From positions 2,567,501 through 2,631,500 of the forward strand of contig CM072864.1 of NCBI GenBank assembly GCA_036937835.1: DNA of 64,000 nucleotides. The letters run 5' to 3'. Below are positions 63,701 to 64,000 of this stretch, piece after piece. The stretch's first letter is position 1, and every line of letters starts with the position of its first letter. A program made the position numbers and the translations under genes. The notes under the pieces were generated by a model. The model worked only from the letters and a program-made list of their open reading frames with translations, was not told the origin of the DNA and ran no database searches. Origin of the DNA: Pampus argenteus (lineage: Eukaryota; Chordata; Actinopteri; Scombriformes; Stromateidae).

Positions 63701-63867
63701 AAAACAACAGCTGATATTGCATTTTACCGATTAATAATAAAAAGTGTTTTTAATGCCTTTAATGTGTCGTATAATGCTCCTTGTATTAGTTCATGAGAGC
63801 ATATTTAAAGATATAAAAATGTGTTTAAAAATATATCAGCGACTACAGTAGCAGCTCTCTTAGGACC
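60714..63867. other. vdr upstream region or intron 1
   Basis: Exon 2 begins at a splice acceptor, so at least one 5' exon lies upstream on the minus strand, here or beyond the window. I could not identify it. Contents: A-rich AAATA runs at 60721-60770 and 60855-60885, (CA)n runs at 61059-61081 and 62116-62132, a purine-rich GA/GG stretch at 61730-61985, and AT-rich sequence to the right. No TATA box or CpG island that I would defend. Confidence 0.6.
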
Positions 63868-63999
63868 TTAAACACTCCCCCTGGTAATCACAGCACCGGG
63901 AAGTTCACGACCAACATAAAGGAAGCCCACCCAGGCCAGTTTACAATAGCGTCCAAGCTGTTGAACCTCCTTGAAAAAGTCCTCTCGTGGCTCTCTGTC
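63868..63999 (-). other. Open frame cut by the window edge, unassigned
   Basis: Reading the minus strand from 63999, 43 codons stay open to TAA at 63868-63870. The inferred peptide begins DREPREDFFKEVQQLGRYCK and continues through WVGFLYVGRELPGAV, a composition more protein-like than other frames in this window. No start, acceptor or family match could be assigned. It may be the 3' end of an exon or of a transposon open frame, or chance. Confidence 0.2.
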
Positions 64000-64000
64000 T

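Overview
This window looks like a piece of a teleost fish nuclear genome, probably a percomorph (an inference). It is intron-bearing, AT-leaning and saturated with (CA)n/(GT)n, (GA)n and longer tandem repeats. It also carries decayed interspersed repeats of kinds I know from spiny-rayed fish. I see one protein-coding gene: the vitamin D receptor (vdr, NR1I1) on the minus strand, with coding exons between 46948 and 60713. I see no prokaryotic genes, rRNA, tRNA or CRISPR array.

The vdr gene: eight coding exons (numbered 2-9 by homology with the human gene) splice into an unbroken 420-residue receptor. Every junction has a GT donor and an AG acceptor, and the phases match throughout. The two C4 zinc fingers, the hinge, the ligand-contact residues and the AF-2 helix are all intact. 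Noncoding exon(s) and the promoter should lie upstream (above 60713 or outside the window), but I cannot place them. The 3' UTR runs leftwards from 46947; its end is unknown, with AATAAA candidates at 45215 and 39511.

Region by region. 1-13280: no gene; dinucleotide arrays, a degenerate interspersed repeat (3072-3480) and a 28-bp minisatellite (6650-7012). 13281-15088: a GGTAC/GGTAT satellite split by a 1014-bp hAT-like transposon that still holds a broken BED zinc finger. 15089-39370: no gene; pentanucleotide, GA and CA arrays, a 197-bp TIR element (29245-29441), several decayed repeats and a perfect hairpin (23345-23388). 39377-39422: a second perfect hairpin with a GGAA loop. 39423-46947: poor in CA arrays and possibly 3' UTR. 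46948-60713: vdr. 60714-64000: upstream or intron 1 sequence, with an edge-truncated open frame at 63868-63999.

Many long open frames here are artefacts of tandem repeats (CA gives Thr-His, GT gives Cys-Val, GA/CT gives Ser-Leu) and are not annotated as genes. The most interesting items are the satellite-embedded hAT element with its BED relic, the TIR element, the two perfect hairpins, the GT tracts pressed against vdr splice sites, and an unexplained coding-like block in vdr intron 4.
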